Source: an uncultured Bacteroidota bacterium
GTDB lineage: Bacteria > Bacteroidota > Bacteroidia > Flavobacteriales > Flavobacteriaceae
NCBI GenBank assembly: GCA_902536935.1
Contig: CACAZM010000005.1
Span: 28,349 to 92,348 of the forward strand
Length of the DNA: 64,000 bases
Reading direction: 5' to 3'
The position numbers were made by a program, and so were the translations under genes. The notes below the pieces were generated by a model. The model searched no databases. It saw nothing but the letters and a program-made list of their open reading frames with translations, and was not told the origin of the DNA. Positions 18,403-27,743 of the stretch are shown here, piece after piece (position 1 is the stretch's first letter; the number at the start of each line of letters is the position of its first letter).

Positions 18403-19242
18403 ATGCCAAAAGTAACCACAATAGCGGAGTTACATCTCTTCCAACGTCAAAACCGTATGCGTCGCAGCTGGAGCCTAGTTCCAACTATGGGCTCGCTACA
18501 CGAGGGACACTTGCAGCTTATCAAACAAGCTTTTAAAGAGAATAAAGTGACTTTTGTTAGTATTTTTGTCAATCCAACGCAATTTGACAACAAAGCGGAC
18601 TTGGAAAATTACCCGTCTTCCATAGAGGTTGATCTACAAAAAATTCAAGCAATCGATCCCAATATATGTGTGTTTATACCCAGTGTTGAAACGATTTATC
18701 CAGATGGGGTTACTGTAAAAAAGTACGATTTACAAGGTTTGGACAAATCCATGGAGGGCCGATTCAGATCCGGACATTTTGATGGGGTTGCTACAGTTGT
18801 GGAGCGCTTATTTAAACTAATCAAGCCCGATGTAGCCTATTTTGGTCAAAAAGACTTTCAGCAGTTACAAATTATCTCACTCTTGGGGCAATCGATGGGA
18901 ATTCAGATTTGCAGTTTTCCAACTGTTCGTGAACAAAATGGTTTAGCGATGAGTTCACGAAATCGTCGGTTATCCCGTGATCGATTAGAAGAAGCTAAAC
19001 TGATTTATGAGCTCCTGCAATGGACCAAATCCAACTTTTCATCTCATAGTATCTATGACCTCAAAAATATTGTTGTTCAAAAACTCTCCCAAACCCCCAA
19101 TTTTGAGCTTGATTATTTTGAAATTGCTGCGGAACACAATTTACTTACCACTGATTCTAAGAAGGAAGGCGTTTCTTACCGAGCCTTTATAGCAGTTGTC
19201 GTTGACGGTATCCGATTGATTGATAATATGTCACTCAATTGA
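18403..19242 (+). CDS. panC: Pantothenate synthetase
   Basis: This 279-aa enzyme joins pantoate and beta-alanine using ATP, the last step of vitamin B5 synthesis. It has the nucleotidyltransferase motif [12 protein letters not shown] (HxGH), [36 protein letters not shown] and the late loop [13 protein letters not shown]. Length is normal. It sits directly before panD, which makes beta-alanine, so the two genes form a pathway unit, although panD also has its own promoter signal. Confidence 0.96.
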   Translation: MPKVTTIAELHLFQRQNRMRRSWSLVPTMGSLHEGHLQLIKQAFKENKVTFVSIFVNPTQFDNKADLENYPSSIEVDLQKIQAIDPNICVFIPSVETIYPDGVTVKKYDLQGLDKSMEGRFRSGHFDGVATVVERLFKLIKPDVAYFGQKDFQQLQIISLLGQSMGIQICSFPTVREQNGLAMSSRNRRLSRDRLEEAKLIYELLQWTKSNFSSHSIYDLKNIVVQKLSQTPNFELDYFEIAAEHNLLTTDSKKEGVSYRAFIAVVVDGIRLIDNMSLN

Positions 19243-19251
19243 GTATATTTG
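19220..19251 (+). promoter_or_regulatory. Promoter of panD, predicted leaderless start
   Basis: TTG at 19220-19222, 21 bases, then TATATTTG at 19244-19251, lying within the 3' end of panC and ending four bases before the panD ATG. With the usual 5-6 nt from the element to +1, transcription would begin at or next to the A of the ATG. Confidence 0.6.
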
Positions 19252-19255
19252 CGCC

Positions 19256-19606
19256 ATGACAATCGAAGTGCTCAAGTCGAAAATTCATCGTGTCACTGTT
19301 ACAGGCGCTGAACTGGACTACGTCGGAAGCATCACAATTGACCCTGTGCTCATGGATGCAGTAGATTTGGTTGCTGGTGAAAAAGTACAGGTCGTTAACA
19401 TCAACAATGGCGAGCGTTTAGAAACCTATGTGATTCAAGGTGCAAAAAACAGTGGTGAAATCACCCTCAATGGCCCTGCAGCTCGAAAAGTACAAAAAGG
19501 GGATATTATCATTATTATCAGCTATGCTCAAATGACCCCAGAACAAGCCAAAAGCTTTCAGCCCAGTATTATCTTTCCAAATACTCAGACTAACACTCTG
19601 CGCTAG
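19256..19606 (+). CDS. panD: Aspartate 1-decarboxylase proenzyme
   Basis: This 116-aa protein decarboxylates aspartate to beta-alanine for pantothenate synthesis. It is made as a proenzyme that cleaves itself at Gly24-Ser25 (DYVGSITID) to form a pyruvoyl cofactor. It shows [14 protein letters not shown], the conserved [10 protein letters not shown] and LNGPAAR. The ATG at 19256 gives the standard N-terminus [12 protein letters not shown]; a longer frame from 19220 overlaps panC and has no support. The gene ends two bases before the next start. Confidence 0.96.
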   Translation: MTIEVLKSKIHRVTVTGAELDYVGSITIDPVLMDAVDLVAGEKVQVVNINNGERLETYVIQGAKNSGEITLNGPAARKVQKGDIIIIISYAQMTPEQAKSFQPSIIFPNTQTNTLR

Positions 19607-19608
19607 TT

Positions 19609-20571
19609 TTGTCAAAATATTTTATTTCCGCCTTAAAAAACCTGATCCCACTAGGCCTCGGTGTTTTTCTAATTTATTATTCCCTTAGCACAATTACTGT
19701 CGATCAACGCTCACTGATTTGGTTCTACATTAAACAGGCTCACCCCTTACCAATACTAATTTCGATAATCTTTGGAGTACTGAGCCATATCTCACGTGCA
19801 TACCGGTGGAAATTTCTGCTCAACCCAATGGGTTACTATCCGAACTTTTTAAACCTAACTAGTGCCGTTATGGTCAATTATCTGTCCAACCTCGGCATTC
19901 CCCGATCTGGAGATGTTATTCGTGTTACTGTCATTTCGACATATGAAAAAATCCCTTTCTCGAAGGGATTAGGAACCGTAATAAGCGAGAGAGTTGTTGA
20001 CCTTGTGATGATGATGTTGCTGGTCTTTTCAGCCATTTATATTGGTGGTGATTGGGTGCAGGAGCAAATCGGTGGCTCAAAAGTACTTCTCGTCAGCCTT
20101 GGGATTTTCATTGGATTAGTAATTACGATTATGATATTTCCGTTTATGATCAATACCAAACGATTCCAATATCTCGCTCGAATAAAATACTTTTTTCTTA
20201 ACATCTTTCAGGGTATTATGTCCATACGTATGATTCCAAATACACTTTCATTTTGGGCACATACTGTATTTATTTGGTTGATGTATATCCTGATGTTTTG
20301 GGTGATTCAATTTTCCTTGCCAGAAGCTGCACTTCTAAGTCCGCAAGTTGCCTTAATTGGCTTTGTCGCTGGAGGGCTTACTATCGTTGTTACCAATGGT
20401 GGAATTGGATTGTATCCCATCGCCGTTGCGGGGGTGCTTAGCCACTATGGCATGTCCTACGAAATGGCTTTGGCCTATGGGTGGATTGCTTGGTCTGCGC
20501 AGACGCTTATGATTATTCTATTTGGAGGTATATCTTTTGTACTACTGCCTATTATCAACAGAAAAAAATAA
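19609..20571 (+). CDS. Lysylphosphatidylglycerol synthase transmembrane/flippase-like (UPF0104) protein
   Basis: This 320-aa integral membrane protein has about seven or eight hydrophobic helices and no soluble domain. Motifs SHISRAYRWKFLL, NLGIPRSGDVIRVTV and VVTNGGIGLYPIAVAGVL match the membrane part of MprF and the UPF0104/AglD-type family. Lacking the aminoacyl-transferase domain, it is unlikely to make lysyl-PG; a role in lipid translocation is a family-level guess. The start is a TTG at 19609, two bases after the panD stop, and no ATG gives a complete first helix. radA follows 17 bases later. Confidence 0.85.
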   Translation: MSKYFISALKNLIPLGLGVFLIYYSLSTITVDQRSLIWFYIKQAHPLPILISIIFGVLSHISRAYRWKFLLNPMGYYPNFLNLTSAVMVNYLSNLGIPRSGDVIRVTVISTYEKIPFSKGLGTVISERVVDLVMMMLLVFSAIYIGGDWVQEQIGGSKVLLVSLGIFIGLVITIMIFPFMINTKRFQYLARIKYFFLNIFQGIMSIRMIPNTLSFWAHTVFIWLMYILMFWVIQFSLPEAALLSPQVALIGFVAGGLTIVVTNGGIGLYPIAVAGVLSHYGMSYEMALAYGWIAWSAQTLMIILFGGISFVLLPIINRKK

Positions 20572-20588
20572 GTATATTTCGAGGTTAG

Positions 20589-21935
20589 ATGGCAAAAGTA
20601 AAAACCGCTTTTTTTTGTAAACATTGTGGTACGCAGCACAGTAAATGGCAAGGGCAATGTCATGCCTGTAAAGAATGGAACACCATTGTTGAAGAAGTGG
20701 TGCAAAAACCAAAAATCGAAGCTTGGCAAGCGCCTACCAACACACAATCTAGCGTTCCAATTCCCATTCGCGAGGTTTCTGAAAATCAGCAAGCCCGATT
20801 AGCCACAGGTGATACCGAATTGGATCGGGTTTTGGGTGGTGGAGTTGTTACTGGATCATTGGTATTACTAGCCGGTGAACCTGGTGTTGGAAAGTCTACC
20901 TTACTGCTACAGCTCGCTTTGCAGGTCGACTACCCTACGCTCTATGTTTCTGGAGAAGAAAGTTTAACCCAAATCAAATTGAGAAGTAACCGAATGAACA
21001 ATTGTAGTTCGCACTGCTATTTGCTCAATGAAACCAATGTGGAGCAGATCCTTACCCAAGCTAACACACTCAAACCCAAACTTCTCATTGTCGATTCGAT
21101 ACAAACCCTGCAAACCGACCTTATTGATAGTGGTGCGGGCAGTGTGTCACAAGTTCGAGAGTGTACCTCAGCACTACAGCAATTCGCCAAACAAATGCAA
21201 ATCCCCGTATTGGTGGTTGGACATATCACCAAAGATGGTATGATAGCCGGTCCCAAAATCTTAGAACATATGGTGGATGTAGTTTTGCACTTTGAAGGGG
21301 ATCGAAATTATTTATATCGTATTTTGCGCACCCCAAAAAACCGCTTTGGCTCCACGGCAGAATTGGGGATTTATGAAATGGAATCAAAAGGGTTGCGCAT
21401 CGTCGAAAACCCCAGTGAACTTTTGATTTCAAGCACTAGTAGTAATTTGAGTGGGCATGCGATTGCAGCTACCTTAGAGGGCATGCGCCCCATGCTGATT
21501 GAGTGTCAGGCATTGGTAAGTTCAGCTGTCTATGGCACCCCTCAAAGGAGCAGCACAGGCTTTAATGTCAAACGGCTTAATATGTTGTTGGCAGTTTTGG
21601 AAAAACGTGCTGGTTTTAAGCTTGGTGCTAAAGATGTATTTCTGAACCTAGCAGGTGGAATTCGGATTGAAGATCCCGCTCTCGATTTGGCAGTTGCTGC
21701 CGCCATACTATCCAGTAGTTTGGACGTGGTCATTCCCGAAAAATATTGCTTTGCTGCTGAAGTTGGTCTCTCTGGCGAACTGCGCAACGTCCCCAGAGTG
21801 GAGCAACGAATTCAAGAGGCCGAAAAACTCGGTTTCACAACCTTAGTTGTTGCGCAAAAAAGTAAACTTCCCACCTCCAAACTTAAAGTAATTGCACTCG
21901 ACAATATCCGTGGATTAGTGGAGTTATTGTTCTAA
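20589..21935 (+). CDS. radA: DNA repair protein RadA (Sms)
   Basis: This 448-aa branch-migration helicase takes part in recombinational repair. It has the N-terminal zinc finger (Cys10-x2-Cys13, Cys24-x2-Cys27), a RecA-like ATPase with Walker A GEPGVGKST (near residue 96), the RadA-specific KNRFG motif (near residue 250), and a Lon-protease-like C-terminal domain. TATATTTC at 20573-20580, one base off the -7 consensus, lies eight bases before the ATG and may give it its own start. It is convergent with the Tas-like gene, with stop codons overlapping by four bases. Confidence 0.97.
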   Translation: MAKVKTAFFCKHCGTQHSKWQGQCHACKEWNTIVEEVVQKPKIEAWQAPTNTQSSVPIPIREVSENQQARLATGDTELDRVLGGGVVTGSLVLLAGEPGVGKSTLLLQLALQVDYPTLYVSGEESLTQIKLRSNRMNNCSSHCYLLNETNVEQILTQANTLKPKLLIVDSIQTLQTDLIDSGAGSVSQVRECTSALQQFAKQMQIPVLVVGHITKDGMIAGPKILEHMVDVVLHFEGDRNYLYRILRTPKNRFGSTAELGIYEMESKGLRIVENPSELLISSTSSNLSGHAIAATLEGMRPMLIECQALVSSAVYGTPQRSSTGFNVKRLNMLLAVLEKRAGFKLGAKDVFLNLAGGIRIEDPALDLAVAAAILSSSLDVVIPEKYCFAAEVGLSGELRNVPRVEQRIQEAEKLGFTTLVVAQKSKLPTSKLKVIALDNIRGLVELLF

Positions 21936-22969
21936 GGCGCTGGATTAGAAAATTGCTTATGCACTTCGTCGATTTCGTCTAGAATTTCATCCGATAATGT
22001 CAGTGCTGCCGAAGCAATGTTTTCTCGCAGTTGCGTCATGGTTGTAGCCCCGATTATATTAGAAGTCACAAAGGCTTGATCGGTAACAAAAGCCAAAGAC
22101 ATTTGTGCCAAAGACAAGCCGTGCTTATCAGCAATGGAAGCATAATGCTCTGTCGCTTGAAGAGACTCCTCACTGTTGTATCGTACCATTCTAGGAAAGA
22201 GTTGAAGGCGGCTATTTTTGGGGAGTTTCCCGCCACGATACTTTCCTGACAAAATCCCAAAAGCCATGGGCGAATAGGCCAATAACCCTAGCTGTTCGCG
22301 ATGAGCGACTTCGGCATTGCCGACTTCAAACTTTCGATTGAGAAGGGAGTATGGGTTTTGAATCGTTTTCATTCGAGGTAGGTTTGCAAACTCCGATAGT
22401 GCCAAATACTTCATCGCTCCCCAGGGGGACTCGTTAGACAGTCCAATATGTCTAATTTTACCCACTTTGATAAAATCGTCGAGGATTTCTAAAATCTCAT
22501 GAAAGTTGTATTCCCATTGCTCATTTTCGTCTGGTTTATATCCAAGAGAACCAAAAAAATTCGAGTTTCTTTCTGGCCAATGCAACTGGTATAAATCGAT
22601 ATAATCCGTTTGGAGTCGTTGCAAGCTCCCATCCAGGGCCTGTTGAATACTATCAGGGGAAAACCCTGTGGTTCGGATATGAGCGGTGTAGGCACCTGGC
22701 CCTGCGATTTTGGTTGCTAAAACCACTTGTTCCCGATTTTTTCGAGAGGCAAACCAATTACCGATGATGCGCTCAGTTTCTGCATAGGTGTCGGCACTTG
22801 CAGGCACTGGGTATAACTCTGCTGTATCAAAAAAATTGACCCCTTTATCGAGTGAATAATCCATTTGTTCAAAACCCTCCTCTTGAGTGTTTTGATTACC
22901 CCAAGTCATAGTGCCTAAACAGATTTTACTCACACGGACGTCGGAGTGAGGTAAATTGGTGTATTTCAT
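21932..22969 (-). CDS. Tas-like aldo/keto reductase
   Basis: This 345-aa NADPH-dependent oxidoreductase has the AKR barrel with catalytic Asp and Tyr in FFDTAELYP, Lys in ATKIAGPG and His in LYQLHWPE. Long stretches, such as LQTDYIDLYQLHWP, IQNPYSLLNR and the ending NPAP, resemble E. coli Tas. The natural substrate of this group is not settled. Its ATG overlaps the exonuclease III stop by four bases (ATGA), so the two are co-transcribed and translationally coupled. Confidence 0.9.
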   Translation of the reverse strand: MKYTNLPHSDVRVSKICLGTMTWGNQNTQEEGFEQMDYSLDKGVNFFDTAELYPVPASADTYAETERIIGNWFASRKNREQVVLATKIAGPGAYTAHIRTTGFSPDSIQQALDGSLQRLQTDYIDLYQLHWPERNSNFFGSLGYKPDENEQWEYNFHEILEILDDFIKVGKIRHIGLSNESPWGAMKYLALSEFANLPRMKTIQNPYSLLNRKFEVGNAEVAHREQLGLLAYSPMAFGILSGKYRGGKLPKNSRLQLFPRMVRYNSEESLQATEHYASIADKHGLSLAQMSLAFVTDQAFVTSNIIGATTMTQLRENIASAALTLSDEILDEIDEVHKQFSNPAP

Positions 22970-23736
22970 AAGTCCATATTCAAAGTGACGCCAACAGGAC
23001 AGTGGTCAGAATGGACAGCTTGGGGTAAGATAAACGCTCTTTCTATGTGTTTGGTCAAAGGTTCGGATACCATGGCGTAGTCGATACGCCAGCCCTTATT
23101 ATTGGCACGAGCATTGGCACGATAGCTCCACCAGCTATAGTGATGAGGGTCTTCGTTGAGATGACGGAAAGAATCGGTAAAACCCTGTTTGATAAATCCA
23201 TCTAGCCAAGCGCGTTCTTCCGGTAAAAAGCCGGAAACCTTAACGTTTCTTACGGGGTCATGGATGTCGATAGCTTCGTGGCAGATATTATAGTCTCCGC
23301 AAATCACCAAGTTGGGATATTCGTTTTTGAGTTCATTGATGTAGGCCTGAAAATCATCCATATAGGTAAACTTAAAGGCCAAACGCTCAGGATTGGTCCC
23401 CGAAGGTAGATATAAACTCATCACAGATATCCCGTCAAAATCGACACGGAGGTTGCGCCCCTCTTTGTCCATATAGCCGATGCCTGTGCCATAGACCACC
23501 TTGTTTGGCTCCTGCTTGCACAATACCGCCACCCCACTATATCCCTTTTTTTGGGCGGGATACCAATAGTTGTGCTGATATCCAAATTCTTTAAACACAC
23601 CTGGGTCAAATTGATCGGGTGTGGCTTTAATTTCTTGTAGGCAAAGGACATCGGGGGAAGCTGCCTTTAACCACTCCAAAATGTCTTTGCGCAATGCTGC
23701 GCGAATGCCATTAACGTTATAGGAGATAATCTTCAT
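22966..23736 (-). CDS. xth: Exodeoxyribonuclease III / AP endonuclease
   Basis: This 256-aa enzyme cuts DNA at abasic sites and trims 3' ends in base-excision repair. It has ISYNVNGIRAALRK, the metal-binding Glu in CLQEIKATPDQF, CGDYNICHEAIDIHDP and the terminal catalytic SDHCPVGV. Length is typical. It is the first gene of a two-gene unit with the aldo/keto reductase. A near-consensus -7 element ends five bases before its ATG. Confidence 0.96.
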   Translation of the reverse strand: MKIISYNVNGIRAALRKDILEWLKAASPDVLCLQEIKATPDQFDPGVFKEFGYQHNYWYPAQKKGYSGVAVLCKQEPNKVVYGTGIGYMDKEGRNLRVDFDGISVMSLYLPSGTNPERLAFKFTYMDDFQAYINELKNEYPNLVICGDYNICHEAIDIHDPVRNVKVSGFLPEERAWLDGFIKQGFTDSFRHLNEDPHHYSWWSYRANARANNKGWRIDYAMVSEPLTKHIERAFILPQAVHSDHCPVGVTLNMDL

Positions 23737-23741
23737 ACTTG

Positions 23742-23749
23742 CTAAAATA
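23742..23749 (-). promoter_or_regulatory. Possible -7 element of xth
   Basis: Minus strand TATTTTAG (consensus TAnnTTTG) ends five bases before the xth ATG, again implying almost no leader. The surrounding 14-mer is the same as that upstream of the thioredoxin-like gene. No -33 element is clear. Confidence 0.3.
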
Positions 23750-23770
23750 CAAAGTCACAATACAATTTTA

Positions 23771-23778
23771 TATTTTTG
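23771..23778 (+). promoter_or_regulatory. -7 promoter element of the beta-barrel protein gene
   Basis: TATTTTTG lies 19 nt before the ATG at 23798, which follows an A-rich leader ending CCAAAAAA. No -33 TTG lies at the normal distance. Confidence 0.5.
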
Positions 23779-23797
23779 TATTAACTAAACCAAAAAA

Positions 23798-24391
23798 ATG
23801 AAAAGAATACTATTTTTTATACCCGTATTTTTTTTGCTTTCTTCGGTGGACGCCCAAGAACAAGAAGTGCCAGCTGTTCCTGAAGTACCCGCAATCAATA
23901 ATGACAAAGAGGATGAAAAAGTAATCAAAGTTGAAATTGTAAATGATTCGTCTCTTGATGCTGCATTTCCAAAGGGTAAGAATGAACTTAGAATAAATGC
24001 CCTAAGTCTTATAGCTAGAGGTGATATAAATATATTTTATGAAAGGATATCGAACAGGTCAAGTAGCTTTGGTGTTTCAATGTTTATAAACGGAGGTGAT
24101 GAATTTATTGAAATTACCGATAGAAAATTTGCTTTAAACCCTTATTACAGATTTTACTTTTACAACACAAAAGAATATGGTGCAAGAGGTTTTTTTGTTG
24201 AGGGCTTCAGTTCTTTCGCATCTCTTGAAAGTGAATCTGTTCAAGTCTCCATTGGAATGACAATCGGGACAAAAAGGATTAATACTCAAGGTTTATCTTT
24301 TGAATTATTTGCAGGGCTGTCTCGTTATATAACAGCAACAAACAACGAATTTCATTTTCCTTTAGGGATTGCTATCGGAAAAAGATTTTAA
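23798..24391 (+). CDS. Small outer-membrane beta-barrel-like protein (DUF3575-like)
   Basis: This 197-aa protein has a clear signal peptide (basic MKR, hydrophobic run, cut near SVDAQ-EQ) and a short acidic, proline-rich linker. The rest consists of alternating amphipathic strands (INALSLIARGDINIFYERI, SFGVSMFI, YYRFYFYN, GFFVEGFSS) and ends in Phe (GKRF), as outer-membrane barrels do. It resembles the DUF3575-type small porin-like proteins of flavobacteria, but the match is by pattern only. The gene is visibly richer in A+T than its neighbours. It is convergent with glyS, two bases apart. Confidence 0.75.
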   Translation: MKRILFFIPVFFLLSSVDAQEQEVPAVPEVPAINNDKEDEKVIKVEIVNDSSLDAAFPKGKNELRINALSLIARGDINIFYERISNRSSSFGVSMFINGGDEFIEITDRKFALNPYYRFYFYNTKEYGARGFFVEGFSSFASLESESVQVSIGMTIGTKRINTQGLSFELFAGLSRYITATNNEFHFPLGIAIGKRF

Positions 24392-24393
24392 GC

Positions 24394-25935
24394 TTATTCG
24401 GCTTTTGACAACCAATATTTGATGCTTAACTTAGTATCTAAATGTTGAGATAATTCTTTTTTTGGTACTCGAACTTGCTTCATGGAGTCTCTTTCTCGTA
24501 GGGTAACTGTTTGGTCTTCCAAGGTTTGGTGATCGACCGTTACACAGTATGGTGTTCCAAGCGCGTCTTGTCGTCTATATCGACGTCCAATTGCATCTTT
24601 CTCGTCATAAACTGTCGAGTAGTCCCATTTTAAATCAGCAACCAAATCACGAGCAAGATCCGGCAAACCATCTTTTTTGACCAAGGGTAAAATGGCAATC
24701 TGAGTCGGTGCCAAAACGGCTGGTAACCGCATTACAGTACGTGTATTCCCGTCCTCGAGTTGCTCTTCTTGCAAGCTGTGAGATAGCACCGCCAAAAACA
24801 TACGATCCAGTCCGATTGAGGTTTCCAACACATATGGAGTATAGCTTTCGTTGCGATCTGGGTCAAAATACTGTAGTTTTTTACCCGCATACTTTTCATG
24901 ACTGCCCAAGTCAAAATCCGTTCTGGAGTGGATCCCCTCTAATTCTTTAAATCCAAATGGAAATTTAAACTCGATATCACAGGCTGCATCGGCATAATGT
25001 GCCAATTTTTCGTGATCATGAAATCGATAATTATCTTCGCCCATTCCTAAAGATAGATGCCAGTTTAGGCGGGTTTTTTTCCAATGGTCGTACCACTCTT
25101 TTTGCGTACCCGGAGGAATAAAAAATTGCATCTCCATTTGCTCAAACTCTCGCATGCGAAAGATAAACTGGCGTGCTACGATTTCGTTGCGAAATGCCTT
25201 CCCTGTTTGAGCAATCCCAAAGGGAATTTTCATACGTCCGGATTTTTGTACATTCAAAAAGTTTACAAAAATCCCTTGAGCTGTTTCTGGGCGTAGGTAG
25301 AGGTCGGTCGCATGATCGGCTGATGCACCGAGCTTGGTGCCAAACATCAAGTTGAATTGCTTGACATCTGTCCAGTTTTTTGAACCAGAGAACGGGCATA
25401 CGATTTCCAATTCTTCGATAAGTGCTTTGACATCAGCAAGGTTTTCCGCCTCTAATGACTTGGCCATTCGAGTACTTATTGCGCTTGCCTTTTCTATGTA
25501 GCCAACCACGCGGGGGTTTGTCGATACAAACTGATTCCTGTCAAAGGCATCACCAAAACGCTTGGATGCATTTGTGACTTCTTTTTCAATTTTCCCTTCC
25601 AATTTGGCGATATAGTCCTCTATTAATACATCAGCACGATAACGTTTTTTGGAATCTTTATTGTCAATCAATGGATCGTTAAAAGCGTCCACGTGACCCG
25701 ACGCCTTCCAAGTTGTAGGATGCATAAAAATGGCAGCATCTAAACCAACGATATTATCGTTGAGTTGAACCATAGATTTCCACCAATAGTTGCGAATGTT
25801 GTTTTTGAGAAGTACACCCTGTTGCCCATAATCATATACGGCACTAAGCCCATCATAAATATCACTTGAAGGAAAAACAAAGCCATATTCTTTGGCGTGT
25901 GCAATTACTTTTTTAAAGTGATCGGTTTCAGACAT
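24394..25935 (-). CDS. glyS: Glycyl-tRNA synthetase, eukaryote/archaeal-type single chain
   Basis: This 513-aa class II synthetase is the homodimeric type found in eukaryotes, archaea and Bacteroidota, not the alpha2-beta2 bacterial type. Evidence is the start FVFPSSDIYDGLSAVYDYG, RPETAQGIFVNF, motif 2 FRNEIVARQFIFRMREFEQME, motif 3 ETSIGLDRMFLAVL and a C-terminal anticodon-binding domain (YCVTVDHQTLEDQTVTLRER). It charges tRNA-Gly. A promoter element ends four bases before its ATG. Confidence 0.97.
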   Translation of the reverse strand: MSETDHFKKVIAHAKEYGFVFPSSDIYDGLSAVYDYGQQGVLLKNNIRNYWWKSMVQLNDNIVGLDAAIFMHPTTWKASGHVDAFNDPLIDNKDSKKRYRADVLIEDYIAKLEGKIEKEVTNASKRFGDAFDRNQFVSTNPRVVGYIEKASAISTRMAKSLEAENLADVKALIEELEIVCPFSGSKNWTDVKQFNLMFGTKLGASADHATDLYLRPETAQGIFVNFLNVQKSGRMKIPFGIAQTGKAFRNEIVARQFIFRMREFEQMEMQFFIPPGTQKEWYDHWKKTRLNWHLSLGMGEDNYRFHDHEKLAHYADAACDIEFKFPFGFKELEGIHSRTDFDLGSHEKYAGKKLQYFDPDRNESYTPYVLETSIGLDRMFLAVLSHSLQEEQLEDGNTRTVMRLPAVLAPTQIAILPLVKKDGLPDLARDLVADLKWDYSTVYDEKDAIGRRYRRQDALGTPYCVTVDHQTLEDQTVTLRERDSMKQVRVPKKELSQHLDTKLSIKYWLSKAE

Positions 25936-25939
25936 TGCG

Positions 25940-25947
25940 CAAAAATA
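25940..25947 (-). promoter_or_regulatory. -7 promoter element of glyS, predicted leaderless start
   Basis: Minus strand TATTTTTG, then CGCA, then the ATG. The four-base spacing is the same as for panD, thiL and sufE. No -33 TTG is seen 18-21 bases upstream, so recognition may rest on the -7 element alone. Confidence 0.55.
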
Positions 25948-25984
25948 AGCTTTCTTTTGTAAATTGAATGATACCTCATGTATA

Positions 25985-26104
25985 CTATTTGTTAACTTCT
26001 TTCAGACGATTACCCTTAAATATTGCTTCGGTTGTTGCAGGGCTATACCCCCAAAACCACGCTTTGTTTACATTGTTTGACCGAACTACCAACATGCTAT
26101 TCAT
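25985..26104 (-). CDS. Possible 39-residue small protein upstream of glyS
   Basis: Within the roughly 200-base gap between glyS and the Ig-like lipoprotein, the minus strand holds a short frame starting MNSMLVVRSN and containing AWFWGYSPATTEAIFKG. It is uncommonly rich in aromatic residues for random frame and could be a small protein or a remnant. No family is recognised, no promoter is seen, and the frame stays open upstream into the opposite-strand gene. This is a candidate only. Confidence 0.2.
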   Translation of the reverse strand: MNSMLVVRSNNVNKAWFWGYSPATTEAIFKGNRLKEVNK

Positions 26105-26136
26105 TAGTCCTGAAAATAGTTGTTTATTTGTAGTTA

Positions 26137-27738
26137 ATGAGACATAGCTTTTCTCTGGTTTTGTGGAGCTTAATTGCGTTATTGTTTGTGCAATGTGCAA
26201 AGCGTGGTAATCCCACTGGTGGGCCTGAAGACGAAACCCCGCCAGTCTTGTTGCGCGCAGTTCCCGAACTGAATGCAATACAGTTTCGTGAGGATCGAAT
26301 TCGACTATATTTTGACGAGTATGTAAAACTCAACAAACTCAAAGAACAGCTAATTATTTCTCCACCAATCGATCCTGCTTCCTATGTAATTTCGCCGCAA
26401 GGTACTGCCGCTAAGTATGTGCAAATCGAACTTATGGACTCGTTACGTTCAAACACTACCTATAATTTTAATTTTGGGCAAAGTATTGTGGACAACAATG
26501 AAGGAAATCCATATCCGTATTTCCGTTATGTCTTCTCCACTGGGGATTATGTTGATTCCCTTAAGATTCGTGGCACGATTGGGAATGCCTATGGGAGAGA
26601 AGCCAAAAACTTTGTCTCTGTAATGCTCTATAAAGTCGATAGCACCTATACTGATTCACTCATCTATAACCGCCCACCTGACTACCTCTCCAACACACTC
26701 GACAGTTTGGCATTTTTTGAAATTGGCAATATCCGTTCTGGTCGCTATTTACTCATCGCCCAGAAGGACATCGCAAACAACTACACTTTTAATCAAAATA
26801 ATGATGATATAGCTTTTGTTAATGGCTTTATTGAACTGCCCACAGACAGCTTATACCATTTGGATTTGTTTCGAGAACAAACTGACTTTTCATTAGGCCG
26901 TAGCTTTCAAGCAGGTCAAAATCGAATCGGGCTAGGTTATTACGGAGACCCTACTGATTTGGAAGTAGTTCCGCTAAACCTTCCCGACAGTGTGCAAACC
27001 ATTCAATCTTTTGATAAAGTTAAAGACACATTATATGTTTGGTACAAAAACCTAAAAGAGGACTCTTTACAGTTCGATATAAGTCAAGATGCCCTTAAGG
27101 ATCAACTCACACATCAAATTCGAAAAGCAGAAGTGGATTCTCTCACAATATCACCCAACATTGAAGGCGTTTTACATTTAAGTGATACTCTTAGAATTGA
27201 ATCCTCAACTCCCATTTTGACGATTGATAAATCACAAATACGTATTCTTGATCGTGACTCGATTCCTCTGCCATTTGAAATATCTTTAGAAGACCCGCAT
27301 CATGTTAAATTTGATTTTGACATCCTGCCAAATGACAACTACCGATTGGACGTGCTTCCTGGAGCAATAACCGACTTTTTTAATGCGTCCAACGACACAC
27401 TACAAATGCAATTTCGCACCCTAAAGCCCGCTGATTATGGGAGTTTGTATCTACAGCTTGTAGGGGTGCCAAGCTATCCAGTCATCATACAGCTTACGGA
27501 TGAAAAAGAAAATGTAATCCGTAGCTTACCTTTGTCAGCCCCTCAAAGGCGAGTTGTCTTTTCCAACCTTCAACCCAAGAAGTACTATGTGCGATTAATT
27601 GTAGATAAGAACAATAATGGGAAATGGGATAGTGGTCGCTTTCTAAATCGACTTTTTCCGGAAAAAGTTTATCACCATGAACCCTTAATTGATGTACGTG
27701 CTAACTGGGAGCTACAAGAAACCTTTATTTTGAAATAA
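26137..27738 (+). CDS. Ig-like domain lipoprotein
   Basis: This 533-aa protein has a signal peptide ending FVQC (Cys20; Gln before the Cys is unusual for a lipobox), followed by CAKRGNPTGGPEDETPP. The next region, about 35-125, with LRAVPELNAIQF and IRLYFDEYVKL, is the Big_5-type Ig-like domain typical of these Bacteroidota lipoproteins. Later parts are beta-rich repeats and a carboxypeptidase-regulatory-like end (YVRLIVDKNNNGKWD). It is probably a cell-envelope protein; its function is unknown. It is convergent with sdhB. Confidence 0.82.
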   Translation: MRHSFSLVLWSLIALLFVQCAKRGNPTGGPEDETPPVLLRAVPELNAIQFREDRIRLYFDEYVKLNKLKEQLIISPPIDPASYVISPQGTAAKYVQIELMDSLRSNTTYNFNFGQSIVDNNEGNPYPYFRYVFSTGDYVDSLKIRGTIGNAYGREAKNFVSVMLYKVDSTYTDSLIYNRPPDYLSNTLDSLAFFEIGNIRSGRYLLIAQKDIANNYTFNQNNDDIAFVNGFIELPTDSLYHLDLFREQTDFSLGRSFQAGQNRIGLGYYGDPTDLEVVPLNLPDSVQTIQSFDKVKDTLYVWYKNLKEDSLQFDISQDALKDQLTHQIRKAEVDSLTISPNIEGVLHLSDTLRIESSTPILTIDKSQIRILDRDSIPLPFEISLEDPHHVKFDFDILPNDNYRLDVLPGAITDFFNASNDTLQMQFRTLKPADYGSLYLQLVGVPSYPVIIQLTDEKENVIRSLPLSAPQRRVVFSNLQPKKYYVRLIVDKNNNGKWDSGRFLNRLFPEKVYHHEPLIDVRANWELQETFILK

Positions 27739-27743
27739 TTGAT

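Noticed and set aside
24394-25935. Eukaryote-like glycyl-tRNA synthetase as a sign of recent transfer
   Set aside because: This single-chain type is the usual one in Bacteroidota, so it is not unusual here.
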